From NCBI GenBank assembly GCA_033557465.1, contig CM066039.1, positions 49,815,788 to 49,879,787 on the forward strand: a DNA stretch of 64,000 bases. The letters run 5' to 3'. Of this stretch, positions 32,213 to 42,237 are shown piece after piece; within the stretch, counting starts at the first letter, position 1, and every line of letters begins with the position of its first letter. Origin of the DNA: Ichthyophis bannanicus (Eukaryota; Chordata; Amphibia; Gymnophiona; Ichthyophiidae). The notes beneath the pieces were generated by a model that saw only the letters and a program-made list of their open reading frames with translations, searched no databases and was not told where the DNA came from. The position numbers and the translations under genes were made by a program.

Positions 32213-32822
32213 ATTGGCATTTCTCCCAAAGGCAGGCCCTCCAAAAGTAGGGGCAGAGGCCAGTTTTGATTTATCAGAAAAGAAACAGGGAAATAATTTA
32301 AAATGTCTGAAAACTTGTGTGTCTGCTCATGAGGGTAAGTGGGCTGAGAAAAAATGCTATCGTTGTGGGGAGATGGGACACCTGCAGAGGGGATGCAAAG
32401 CCCGCATTGGATTAACTGGAACCAATGTGAAACATCTAGGAGAGGGATTTCTCTTAAATGTTAACATACAGTGGGTCACTACCCATGCTCTGCTCGACTC
32501 TGGGGCCGACCAAAGCATAGTGTCATGAAAGCTTTGGCAGGCAATTGAGGCCCAGGATGAGTCTCGCCAGAGGAGGCCAGAAGGGCAGGTGCAAATTAGG
32601 TGCATACATGGTGCTGCCTCTTTCTACCCTGTGTACAGAATCGTGATAAAGGGGTTGGGGGTGCAGAAAGAAGTACTCGTGGCAGTGGTTCCAAAACTAC
32701 CCTACGATTTAGTATTGGGAAGAGATTGGCTCCAATTTAGGGAAGGATTAGAGAAAGGCCTTGGGAGAAAAGGGGATGGGATGGTAACGGTGGTCCCTGG
32801 CCCTCTTTTTGAGAACTCCTGA
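32187..32822 (+). pseudogene. Gag zinc knuckle and retropepsin-like protease, broken
   Basis: Frame 32187-32528 contains a CCHC knuckle, CYRCGEMGHLQRGC (C-x2-C-x4-H-x4-C), and then the protease active site ALLDSGADQSIVS. A TGA at 32526 interrupts it. The same frame continues at 32529-32822 with IVIKGLGVQKEVLVAVVP and VLGRDWLQF, the conserved C-terminal part of retropepsins. The protease would cleave Gag-Pol as a homodimer. A second TGA at 32820 separates it from the dUTPase in the same frame. Confidence 0.85.
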
Positions 32823-32861
32823 AAGCCAAGTGAGAACCCAGGGAAAGAACCCCTGGGAAGT

Positions 32862-33310
32862 GTGGCTCCCCTTAAACAGAAGTTTATCTTAAAATTTTGT
32901 AAGGTATCCGAGAAGGCCCAAGCTCCCAGGAGGACGTCCCTGCAAGCCGTGGGATATGATTTATGCAGCGCCGAAGATCAGGTGATACCCAGCCGTGGAA
33001 AGGCTCTCATTGATACTGGCCTTCAGATGGAGATACCCATAGGATGTTATGGTCGGATAGCACCGCGATCGGGTCTGGCTCTGAAATATTTCCTGGACGT
33101 CGGGGCTGGGGTGATCGACCCTGATTATAGAGGCAGTGTAAAGGTATTACTGTTTAATTTTGGCAGCAAAGGTGTCGGACCGGATTGCCCAGCTGCTGTG
33201 TGAGAGAGTAGGGTTTCCCCCACTGGAAGAGGTCCCCATGTTGTCTCCTATGGAACGAGGAGCCTCTGGATTTGGTTCCACCGGAGGGGCCGAGATGAAA
33301 AGCCTGACAG
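32862..33310 (+). pseudogene. dUTPase domain in the Gypsy pol
   Basis: All five trimeric dUTPase motifs are recognisable in order: [11 protein letters not shown] (motif 1), PRSGLAL (2), [13 protein letters not shown] (3), [11 protein letters not shown] (4) and RGASGFGSTGG (5). Motifs 1-3 lie in the frame 32862-33203 and motifs 4-5 in the frame 33160-33432, so one frameshift near 33,160 separates them. The enzyme hydrolyses dUTP and limits uracil in the cDNA. It lies between protease and RT. dUTPases are known in some retroviruses and a few LTR retrotransposons; here it could be ancestral or host-captured. Confidence 0.85.
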
Positions 33311-33435
33311 CCACCTGTGGAGAGAGAATGGAGAAGGACGACCTGGGACCTCAAGTTGCAGACTGCAGGAAGAACCTGGAGCCCCAAGTAGGGGAAGAAC
33401 TATCGTTGATCCAGAGACGGGATCTGGCTTGACTA

Positions 33436-34011
33436 TTGGAGAAGTTCCCAGATGTACTGACCCCGATCCCAGATGAAACCCGACTGGTGGTGCATGAGAT
33501 CCTGATACCACCAGGGAAGGTGGTCAGACAACGACCCTACCGCTTACCAGAAACTAAAAAGCAGGAGGTCGTGGCACAGGTGCGCGAGATGTTGGCGATG
33601 GGTGTCATTGAAGAATCAAGGATCCCGTGGTGCAGTCCCATTGTTCTGGTTCCAAAACCAGATGGTACATTATGCTTCTGTATAGATTTCAGACAGGTGA
33701 ATGCCATTTCAGTATTCGACGCTTACCCGATGCCCCGTATCGAGGAGCTTCTGGACCGATTGGGGCAGGTCCGGTTATTGACCATCCTAGACATGACGAA
33801 GGGGTACTGGCAGATTCCGTTGACTAGGGAATCTCAGCCGAAGACTGCCTTCAGCACCCCGATTGGGCTATTCCAGTTTAAGAGGATGCCCTTTGGCCTT
33901 CACAGCGCCGTGGCCACCTGCCAGAGACTCGTGGATCAAGTCCTGCGTCCTCATCAAGAATATGCTTTCGCTTATATGGACGATATTATTATCCACAGTT
34001 CAGTTGGGTAG
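33436..34011 (+). pseudogene. Gypsy reverse transcriptase
   Basis: 191 codons in the frame of dUTPase motifs 4-5, after a TGA at 33430. Motifs are RQRPYRLPETKKQEV, GVIEESRIPWCSPIVLVPKP, DGTLCFCIDFRQVN, LLTILDMTKGYWQIPL (catalytic Asp), AFSTPIGLFQFKRMPFGLHSA and AYMDDIIIHS (catalytic YMDD). All catalytic residues are present. A frameshift after IIIHSS moves the continuation into the frame 34047 on. It would copy the element RNA into cDNA in cytoplasmic particles. Confidence 0.9.
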
Positions 34012-34046
34012 AACATATCCCGAGGGTTGAAGCCGTCCTGCGATCT

Positions 34047-34830
34047 ATGAGGCAGGCGGGCCTCACCCTAAACCCGAGCAAGTGTGCCTTCGCCAAGCAA
34101 GAAGTGAAATACCTGGGGCATATGGTAGGACGGGGAAGGATTAAGCCCTTGATTGATAAAGTGGACAGCATCAAGAACTTTCCTCATCACACAACAAATA
34201 AGCAATTAAGAAACTTTCTAGGCCTGATTGGCTATTATTACAGGAGGTTCCTGTCACGCTTTGCGGAAGAAAGCTCCATCTTTACCGACATGTTAAAAAG
34301 GAATTGCCCAAATCAAATCTGTTGGACCCTAGAGGCGGAGAGGGTTTTCAACCAATTGAAAGAGCGGCTATGCACGGCCCCGGTGTTACGCGGGGTGGAT
34401 TTCACGCAGCCCTTCATTGTACAGACGGATACCTCAGAGGTCGGCTTAGGGGCCGTCTTGTCCCAGGAGCATGAAGGAAATGAGCATCCTGTGATGTTCC
34501 TTAGTAGGAAGTTGTCCTCGGCAGAGCAACACTACTCTACGATTGAGAAAGAGTGCCTCGCCATCAAATGGGCAATAGAGACCCTCCGGTTCTACCTCAC
34601 CGGATGAAAATTCCTGCTAGTTACCGATCACACACCCTTGAAGTGGCTTCAACAGATGAAGAACCACAATGCACGATTAACCAGATGGTACATGGCCCTG
34701 CAAGCTTTTGATTTTAAGATAGAGCATCGGGCAGGGAAGCTACACCACAATGCAGATGCCTTAAACAGGATTACGGACTGTTCGGAGGAGCTTCAACACC
34801 CTCCGCCAGCCCGTAATATCTTAAGTAGGG
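34047..34830 (+). pseudogene. Gypsy RT thumb/connection and RNase H
   Basis: Frame 34047-34607 carries LTLNPSKCAFAKQEVKYLGH, NKQLRNFLGLIGYYYRRFL and the RNase H start IVQTDTSEVGLGAVLSQ (Asp), then STIEKECLAIKWAIETLRFY (Glu). A TGA at 34605 interrupts. The same frame continues 34638 on with a DHTPLKWLQQM block (Asp) and EHRAGKLHHNADALNRI. After that it runs directly into the polypurine tract and 3' LTR, without an integrase. Confidence 0.9.
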
Positions 34831-34835
34831 GGGTA
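34824..34835 (+). other. polypurine tract before the 3' LTR
   Basis: A purine run, gtaggggggta, sits immediately upstream of the LTR start tgtgg at 34836, where plus-strand DNA synthesis would be primed. Confidence 0.75.
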
Positions 34836-34985
34836 TGTGGCAAGGAGTCTGGGGGAGGACAAAGAGACAGGGAATTCACCCTAATAAAGGGCCCCCTTTC
34901 ACCAAGACAGGGTAGGAAAGCCATAAACACCTCCAGGAATCAGAAAACTTCCACGTGGACCACATATCATGCTCCCCCTAGTGGA

Positions 34986-35420
34986 ATGAAGGGGAGAGGA
35001 TACAAGGCTCAGAACCCCTTAGGCAGTGAATGCTCCAAGCACTCAGGTGCCCGGAGTCAGGCTGATTGCCGTCACCTGAGTAGGGAGGGGTTGGAGCTAG
35101 AGCCCTGGAAGTATAAACCCAGGCCAGAGTATGATTTAGAAAGGAAGGGGAGAGGAGAAGCAGGAAGCCAGGCTGAGCAGAGCAGAGGAATGGAGCTTCC
35201 AGCTGGAGAGAGTGCTATTTGGCATGTAGCACGTCTGCAGGAGAGTTTGGAGCCAGGAACAAGAGAGACTCCAAGATCCCCCGGGAGGCTGTTAGCTGAG
35301 CATGGTGAGCAGGACGGGGAGTCAGAGCCTATGCAGCTGGGAGAGCCCGAGGTGAAGCTGAATGAGGAGGACACTCCTATGGACTGTTCCTTGTGCCAAG
35401 CTATAAACCTGGGAACCTAG
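34986..35420 (+). CDS. LTR-encoded open reading frame (3' LTR copy)
   Basis: The same 144-codon frame as 26954-27388, with only a few substitutions and no stop. In this copy the frame is continuous with the end of RNase H, so the pol reading frame could run through into it (34638-35420 is one open frame). It may therefore be a C-terminal pol extension, an accessory protein or a chance frame kept open by youth. Confidence 0.4.
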   Translation: MKGRGYKAQNPLGSECSKHSGARSQADCRHLSREGLELEPWKYKPRPEYDLERKGRGEAGSQAEQSRGMELPAGESAIWHVARLQESLEPGTRETPRSPGRLLAEHGEQDGESEPMQLGEPEVKLNEEDTPMDCSLCQAINLGT

Positions 35421-35822
35421 AGAAAGCAAGCCAGTCCTGAAAGGAAGTCTTCCAGGAAAAAGGTACCCTTATTCCACAAGCAGGGTGGCCGAGATCCCCA
35501 TGTGTTTATAAAGGGGAAGCTTACCACAGACTTTAAATGTGATTTTTGTTTTGTGCTTTAGCCAGCAAGGCTAAGAAGGGAATACAATAGGCTTGCTGGT
35601 AAAGACTGTGTATCCTGCAATAGAGAGAACCTTTAAATCTGCATTTTGTGGTTGGATATGTTTTGGACAATGCTCTGCTTCCAAGAGTCCTGAACCAACA
35701 ATCCTATGTGTGGTAGGATCGAACCATTGTGTATATAAAAATAATAAATTTCTGTCATTTGCCTTACCTACTTGAGCCTGACTACAGCTTTCTGCATGAT
35801 GCACCCATACAGCTGAATAAGG

Positions 35823-35846
35823 ACTACATTTCCCAGAGGGAACTGC
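35823..35846 (+). promoter_or_regulatory. ZNF143/SBS-like motif in the 3' LTR
   Basis: actacatttcccagaggga at 35823-35841, the same motif as in the 5' LTR with one base different after the core. Confidence 0.45.
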
Positions 35847-35935
35847 AGGGAAATAGTCTAACAAAAGCTGAAAAAGCATACAGCAGAAAGTTCCTCTAAA
35901 AATCCACGCTAGAGGCGAGTGGTGGTGGCGTGACA

Positions 35936-36202
35936 AGACCAATAACTTGTCAACTTACAATCTATAAGCTGTTCATTGCAATAGATGCAGACAGAATATG
36001 TGATCATATCGAGTCCAAAAACATCATGGCAATGAATCAAAAGGGCAACAAGAGAGAGGCATATGGCACCAAAGACTTGCTAATATTGAATAAGGACATC
36101 ATGGCCAGCGCTAAGAAAAGCAGAAATCATTCTGAGAATGGGACCTTCTCTGGGCAACTAGGAGAGAAAGGGCAGCACAGAGTCAGCAGTGGACAATTAT
36201 AA
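35936..36202 (+). pseudogene. non-LTR retrotransposon RT, part after the LTR insertion
   Basis: Begins with the right AGAC duplication (35936-35939), which also encodes the first part of RPITC. It continues with TIYKL, DHIESKNIMAMNQKG and AYGTKDLLILNKDIM, RT fingers/palm blocks following the NYRPI motif. It ends near 36,202 without the catalytic YADD region, so this element is also truncated. It is the continuation of the 25.18-26.79 kb element. Confidence 0.65.
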
Positions 36203-37023
36203 TACAATATATGGACAATGAAATTACAAAGGCAATCTATGAAACCAAAAATACCTAAGCAGTCACACTGAGTTCAATTAAAACATATGTAAAAAAAAAG
36301 CAAAAGTGATCACCACAGCAAGCAGCTACTTCATTCACAAATGATCCACAGAGGACAAGAAAGGAAATAAAAGCTTTACATTTATAGGAGAAAAAGGATC
36401 TCAGAGTCCATTGCGCCAATTTTCATGGTAATATTTTATTGTAACTTCGTTTCAATGTTCCATTTTAACTTTGCATTCTTTGTAAACTGCTTTGACCTGG
36501 TGAAAAGTGATATAAAAGCACAGCTAAATAAATAAAATAAGTAAATATATTACAGCCCTTGATGTACTCGTATGTATATTGCATCATGGATCCAAAAATC
36601 TCCTTTTAACTATTCATTATATGAAGACCAATATATGCAATTCAAATAATCAATAAATAGCTTCAATGATTTTTTGATCAAATTTTTGAATTGTTTTTAA
36701 GTTAACTATCAATTATTTTAATAAAAAGACGAACAAATATTCCTTCCAGGAGTTCACTTCAAAAACTGCCTTACTATCTCAAAACAATCTTGTTACATGT
36801 GCTATTGCTCCAAAAAGCAACAAGATCACTGATGTGTTGGCTGTACGCTGTAAGGATATGCTCTATACCACTACTGATGCCAACCAAGGCATTTCGCAGA
36901 TGCTTCTGCAGGGGGCTGTGAGATCCATTAAAGCCAAAAATACACTGTAACAGACAAAAAGGCATATTTAATGCCATGCTCAAAACAGGAACTAAATAGA
37001 GAAAGAACCCTCTATCCCATAAC
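36203..37023 (+). other. no gene; retroposon 3' tail at 36.46-36.55 kb
   Basis: At about 36,465-36,545 'gtaaactgctttgacctggt' and 'gatataaaagcacagctaaa', followed by (ATAAA)n, form a typical LINE/SINE 3' end, plus strand. The rest is AT-rich and anonymous. Confidence 0.45.
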
Positions 37024-38344
37024 AACATAAGAACATAAGATATGCCATACTGGGTCAGACCAAGCTCTATCAAGCCCAGTATCCTGTTTCCAACAGTGGC
37101 CAATCTAGGTCATAAGTACCTAGCAATTTCCCCAAAAGACACAGGTTTCCCAATGCTTGTATTGCATCAAGCAGTGCTATCCCGGGTCCCTTTTAATAAT
37201 GCTTTATGGACCTTTCCTCCAGGAACTTGGTTCAACCTTTTTTAAACCCAGCTACACTAACAGCTTTTACTACATCCTATGGTAACAAATTCCAGAGTTT
37301 GATTACACGCTGAGTGAAAAAATATTTTCTCTTATTAGTCTTAAATAGTTTACCCTGTAGCTTCATTGCATGTCCCCTAGTCTTTCTATATTCTGATGAT
37401 GTAAACAATCAATCTACGTTTACCCATTCCACTCCATTCATTAATTTATAGACCTCTATCATATCTCCCCTCAGCCATCTCTTTTCCAGGTTGAAGAGCC
37501 CTAACCTTTTTAGCCTCTCTTCATAGGGGTATACTTCCATCCCCTTTGCCATTTTGGTGGCTCTTCTCTGTACCTTTTCTAATAACGCTATATCCTTTTT
37601 AATATACAACGACCAGAATTCCACACAATATTCAAGATGCGGTCACACCATGGAATGATACAGAGGCATTATAATATCCTTTGTTTTATTTTCCATTCCT
37701 TTCCTTATGATACCTAGTATTCTATTTGCTCTCTTGGCCGCCGCTGCACACTGGGCGGAGGGTTTTAACATGTTATCTTCGATGATACCTAAATCTTTTT
37801 CCTGGGTGGTGATTCCTAATGTGCAACCTTGCATTTTGTAACCATAGTTTGGGTTGTTCTTTCCCAGGTGCATAACTTTGCACTTGTCCACATTAAATTT
37901 CATCTGCCATTTGGATGTCCAGTCTTCCAATTTATCAAGATCATCTAGCAATTTTCCACAATCCTCATGGGTTTAAACAACTTTAAATAGTATTGTGTCA
38001 TCTGCAAATTTGATAGCCTCACTCGTTATTCCACTTTCCAGGTCATTTATGAATAGGTTAAAAAGCAGCTGACCCAGCACAGATCTCTGGGGTACTCCAC
38101 TATTCACCTTTCTCCATTGGGAAAATTGGCCATTAGCCCTCTCCTCTACTTTTTATCTTTTAACCAGTTCACAATAGTACACTGCCTCCTATCCCATGAC
38201 TTTTTAGTTTTGCCAAAAGTCTCTGATGAGGGACCTTGTCAAAGGCTTTCTGAAAGTCCAGATACACTATATCAACCGACTCACCTTTGTCTACCTGTTT
38301 ATTCACACCTTCAAAAAAACATAACAGATTAGTAAGACAAGATC
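37024..38344 (-). mobile_element. CR1 LINE fragment, 5'-truncated
   Basis: The 3' end is at 37,024 with aacataagaacataagatat. Minus-strand frames at 37409-37624 and 37643-37951 match CR1 ORF2 ([27 protein letters not shown]). The block then passes through the F(A)DD region ('catctgcaaatttgatagcc') to DFQKAFDKV, ending at 'acaagatc' near 38,344. Several indels; a dead copy older than the 57 kb one. Confidence 0.9.
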
Positions 38345-38615
38345 ACATGTGCATCACATATACTAATCTTACAGCAAGAACACAAAACAGGTTTACTGTC
38401 AAGTAGGCTAGCAGGGTATACCTTTAATTCAACTCCCAATCACAACTTCATCTTTAAAAAGCCTCTGATCCAATCTCAGTTGATCCCACATTAATCAAAA
38501 CACTAACTTCATAGCCATAATGCCCTCAGACATGCCTTCATAGCAAAAAGGACCTGATGAAAGCTGGCCACAGTGGCCAAAAGCATTATTGGGGAACCAA
38601 ACAAACCCATCGCAC
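38345..38615. other. no gene; contains a CTGATGAAA-hairpin motif
   Basis: ctgatgaaagc at 38554 is followed by the perfect stem tggcca/tggcca (38565-38570 and 38574-38579) and AAAA. It resembles the motif at 22,900 but lacks GAAA. Confidence 0.3.
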
Positions 38616-39510
38616 ATTATTATTATTATACATTTATAGAGCGATACTTGCTGCACGCTGAGCTGCACAAACATAGATGAAGGCAGGCCCTGCTATTAGA
38701 GCTTACAATCTAATCAAGGCAAAGAAGGAGTAGGGGAGGGAGACAAACAACAGAGGAGACACAAGGAACAGAGGATTAGGAACCAAAGCCAGCCTTTAAG
38801 AGGTGAGCCTTTAGCAGAGATTTGAAGAGGTTGGAGTGACGAAACCTCAGGAAGAGAGTTCCAAGCATAAGGAGCTGCAAGGTGAAAGGATTGAAGTCTA
38901 GAGTTAGCAGAAGAAGAAAAGGGTAAAGATAGGAACAGGCTTGAAGAAGAATAAAGCTCACGAGGAGGGGAGTAGAGGGAGAGGAGAGATAGAGCGGAGC
39001 AGCAGAATGAATGCATTTAAAAGTCAAAAGGTGGAATTTGAACTGAATACGGTAATGGAAGGGAAGCCAATGAAGTGATTTGAGAAGAGGGGGTTATATG
39101 AACAAAACGAGGCTGGCGAAAGATGAGATGCACAGCAGAGTTTTGAATTGATTGAAGTGGACAGAGATGACTTAGAGGGAGGCCAGTAAGAAGAAGGCTA
39201 CTATAGTCAAGGTGAGAAGTAATTAAAGATTGGACAAGCATTTGTGTAGTGTTAACAGAGAAGAAAGGACGAATTTTAGAAATATTATAGATAAAGAAAT
39301 GGTAGGTTTTAGCAGTCTGTTGTATATGTGCAGAAAAGGAAAGAGAGGAATCATTGATAACACCAAGGTTACGGGCTGAGGTAACAGGAAGGAGTTGGGT
39401 GTTATCAATAGAGATGGAGAACGAAGGAAAGGGAGACGAGGTTTGGGAGATAAAATAAGCAATTCAGTTTTATTCATGTTAAGTTTTACACGGCGGTGAG
39501 ACATCGAGAT
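38616..39510 (-). mobile_element. L2-type LINE fragment (RT C-terminal half and 3' end)
   Basis: The antisense 3' end carries a (TTA)n run and 'catttatagagcgatacttg' and 'gagcttacaatctaat'. Frames 38714-39504 on the minus strand give KLNMNKTELLILSPK, SHLDYSSLLLTGLPLSHL, IQNSAVHLIFRQ, AAPLYLSS and APYAWNSLPEV. This is the C-terminal region of an L2 LINE, 5'-truncated after the palm. Confidence 0.8.
38714..39504 (-). pseudogene. L2 ORF2 C-terminal fragment
   Basis: Three overlapping frames (39223-39504, 39017-39241, 38714-39016) encode the segment from the NMNKTE block after the catalytic site to the WNSLP block. Small frameshifts separate them. No catalytic residues remain. Confidence 0.75.
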
Positions 39511-40299
39511 GGCAATATCAGAAAAACTGGTAGAAATACGGCATCAGTGTATAAACCTTCAATGCTCACAATTTAAATTAGGCTCCCCGTTCTAAAAAAC
39601 ACATATCGTAAATTACCCATCCTAAACTCTAAAGGGCAATAAATAGCATGCCTTCGAAATTGCATGAACTGTCACAGTAGCCGTAGCACAGACACAGTGG
39701 AACAAAGTAACCAGGCTAATCAGATTTAAACAGATGCCGCACAGTCACGGTCTTTATACAATTGTGCTCAGATCATACCTGAACAGCTTAAAGAAACAAA
39801 GCCATACACCACCATTATGGGCTGTGGATCTTTAAGATACACTGGGTAATAAAAGGTATACCTTTAGCGCAATCACACATTGACGACACCGTCAAGCTAC
39901 ACTAATATAGACAAAAGCCACCAGACCCCAGTCTTTACAGTAAAACAAACAAAGCAGAACCAAAAAGAATTACATATCAGCAAAATAAACTAACACTAAT
40001 GTGAATGGTTATCAAGCTTGGTTGCTTCTGAAATCGAAATCAAAACATAAGCAAATCAAGAATGACCACATACCACCCATCACAGAGCCATTTTACAGTG
40101 CAGGGATGTCCCATTGGGCAAAGGGCATGGTGGAGGCGTGTCTGGGGAGGTGCAGTGAACTTAGACGTCCCCATTCGATTTCAGAAACATTGGGGACATC
40201 TGCAGGCACATCCACATTTAGACCTGGTCCAGGCATGAACAGGCATCAGGAAAGTGTGTGTTGTGGCCTTAAAACATCCAAAAGGTGTAGAGAAGATGG
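39511..40299. other. no gene seen
   Basis: Anonymous AT-rich sequence. A 101-codon plus frame at 40.0-40.3 kb has no recognised domain. Confidence 0.45.
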
Positions 40300-40404
40300 A
40301 GAATAAAGTGACGAGCCTAAGGTCACAAAGACCCACACTGGAATTTGAACCCTGGCCACCCTGCTCCTAACCCACTATTTTAACTATTATGCTATTAGAC
40401 CTCC
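40300..40404 (-). mobile_element. tRNA-derived SINE fragment
   Basis: On the minus strand there is an A-box-like 'tagcataatagttaaaa' stretch and a B box ggttcaaattcc about 40 bp later, followed by 'gtgaccttaggc', the CORE/MIR-like continuation. It is truncated and diverged. Confidence 0.6.
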
Positions 40405-40941
40405 ATGGCCTAAAATACTTTTCTGGGGATGTCTATGTAGACGTCTCTACAGACATCCATATCCAGCATGTCCACATTTCTGAAATCATACCTGGGGTTT
40501 TTTTCAGAAGTTCTTGGTTTGACGTCCCAGAATGCACTTTGACATCTCAATGTAAAATTTTCCTTTATATATCTACATCTTTATAAAAACACTCCCATAC
40601 ACATTTTGCAGCACAGAAATACCTAATCTTTCTTTTCATATTTACCCAGTGCTTTATGTTGCTTACTATTGTTTAAGGTCTGGATGGGAGGGGGAAATAC
40701 TGTACCTACCAGGCTCATCACCTCCCTTGTATTATGATGCTAACATCATACCCCTGCTTGAGTGTTCTCAGCAGCAGGGCTCCTCTTCTGCAATCTTCCA
40801 AGATGATTATCCACTAGCTTTTTTGTCATTTTGACAGCATCATTGTAAAACACATTTTAGATGTGGGTGAAGAGGGGAACTGAAATGTCCAGGTTAGGAT
40901 GAGCTGTTTGTAAAATACATACGTGCAGGAGTGCATGTCTA
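40405..40941. other. no gene seen
   Basis: Anonymous sequence without recognised repeat ends or domains. Confidence 0.45.
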
Positions 40942-41116
40942 TTTACTACTACTACTTCTGATCATTTGTATAGCAATACAAAGGCATACGCAGCTCTGTA
41001 CAAACACATGTAAAAGACTGTCCCTGCACATTAGAGCTTACAATCTTGTCAAGACAGACAACACAACAGTTGAGGACAAGGATATGTCTAAGGGAATGGT
41101 AAGGAAACACATAGGA
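40942..41116 (-). mobile_element. LINE 3'-end fragment (same family as 38.6 kb)
   Basis: tttactactactacttctg followed by 'gcagctctgtacaaacacat' and 'ttagagcttacaatct' matches the antisense 3' end seen at 38.62-38.72 kb. Only the terminal part is present. Confidence 0.65.
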
Positions 41117-41118
41117 GG

Positions 41119-41340
41119 TTAAGGGGATCATTCTGACTCGCGAACAGCAGGGTTGAACATCTGGGTTGGATGTCCAACTTCTGTTTAGCCCCGGAATGCT
41201 ATTCTGGGTTCAGCCCTCCCCGCACATACACAGTATTTGTGCAGGGACCACTGAACGGGGGTGGGAAGGGATGGAGCGGGGGAGGTGCCATCTGCCGGGA
41301 TGTACAGAGGCAATTCTGATCATGCCTGTTTATGTCCCTC
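41119..41340. mobile_element. MITE of the ggtcattctg-TIR family (left part)
   Basis: tta followed by aggggatcattctg at 41119-41135 resembles the TIR of the 4.4-9.3 kb element. Just inside is the hairpin gttgaacatc...ggatgtccaac. No inverted right end was found, so it is truncated or decayed. Confidence 0.4.
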
Positions 41341-42237
41341 GGCATCGACTTTGATGCCATTAAGTGCCAGGCTCAGACCCCTCCTGCACTATTGCGCTGC
41401 CACAGGCAGGCTCCCGCTGCCCGACCCCAGCCTTGGGGGCCACCACCAAGAGTTGGATGGTGGGGAAACAGGGTCACGCTGTGTCTGGGCCATCGGTTGC
41501 ACCGTCTGGATGTGCTGGTGTCATGGCGATGGGATGCCGCTGCACCGGCACACCAGCTTGAGTATTGGGAGGGCTGGCCAGGCACATCACTGGATGCCTC
41601 CCTCATTGGAAATGGATGCACTCTGGGCCCTCTAAGTGCTCAGATTCCACAACTGCAGGAATGTATAGCTCCTGTGGTTGCGGAATTGGGTACACATTGG
41701 CCCTGTTCATTTTTTGGGCATTCGGACAGCCTGGCCATGCACAGTTCAGAATTGGCCTCTACGCGGATTGGTGGCACATCCAGCAGGAGCAGCAATTTTA
41801 AAAGTTGCACATGGCAAAAAAGAGTCTCCTGCTCTCCCACATGTTTTACAGCATTTTACAGTTGCTGCTCCCGACAGCATTGACTTCACCAAGCCCCACC
41901 CCTCCAACCCCCCTAAAAGTATCACACTCCACCCTACTCTCCGATATCCCCTGACATCATCACAGCTTCTCCCACCCCTAACATGATTAGGATGCATCAC
42001 CAGCACCCTCAAACTCCCCCCCCCCCCCCACACTCTTACTGGGCTTTTCCCTGATGGTATAGCAGTGAGGAGGAACTATCCCCAGTTGCTCCTGTTCTGT
42101 CAGGAGCCCAAATTCAAAATGGTGTCTCTGACCCCTAGTGGTAGGCTTGCAGTATAGGGATCAAGCCACCAAATAAGTAGCGCTTCACGAAAAGCCTGTG
42201 CTGCATTAAACTGCTTAGCTCTGACATGGGCTGAATA
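41341..42237. other. no gene; GC-rich sequence
   Basis: GC-rich with long overlapping frames in several phases (up to 183 codons). The simultaneous openness of different frames and the lack of any motif argue that none is real. It may be the interior of the DNA transposon starting at 41.12 kb. Confidence 0.4.

Larger units (their letters stand above)
26792..35935 (+). mobile_element. Ty3/Gypsy LTR retrotransposon with SCAN-like Gag and dUTPase (Gmr1-like), carrying a nested L2
   Basis: Two LTRs (26792-27913 and 34836-35935) start TGTGG and end GACA and are flanked by AGAC duplications. The internal order is candidate primer site, leader, (nested L2), gag, protease, dUTPase, RT, RNase H, polypurine tract. 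Without the L2 the element is about 5.7 kb. The pol contains several stops and frameshifts. No integrase is visible either between protease and RT or after RNase H, so it could not integrate by itself in this form. Family assignment rests on the Gag's SCAN-like block; Gmr1-like Gypsy elements are the accepted source of the vertebrate SCAN domain. Confidence 0.85.
34836..35935 (+). repeat. 3' LTR
   Basis: 1100 bp, beginning tgtggcaaggagtc and ending ggtggcgtgaca, closely matching the 5' LTR. The length difference of 22 bp is accounted for by the 12-bp and 10-bp indels. It has the same TATA-like and AATAAA elements. Confidence 0.9.

Noticed and set aside
34700..34835. possible integrase fragment after RNase H
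   Set aside because: Only about 60 bases lie between the RNase H end and the polypurine tract, with no HHCC or DDE motif.
41332..41883. 183-codon plus-strand frame in GC-rich DNA
   Set aside because: Multiple overlapping frames in different phases are open at the same place, as expected from GC-rich DNA without stops.
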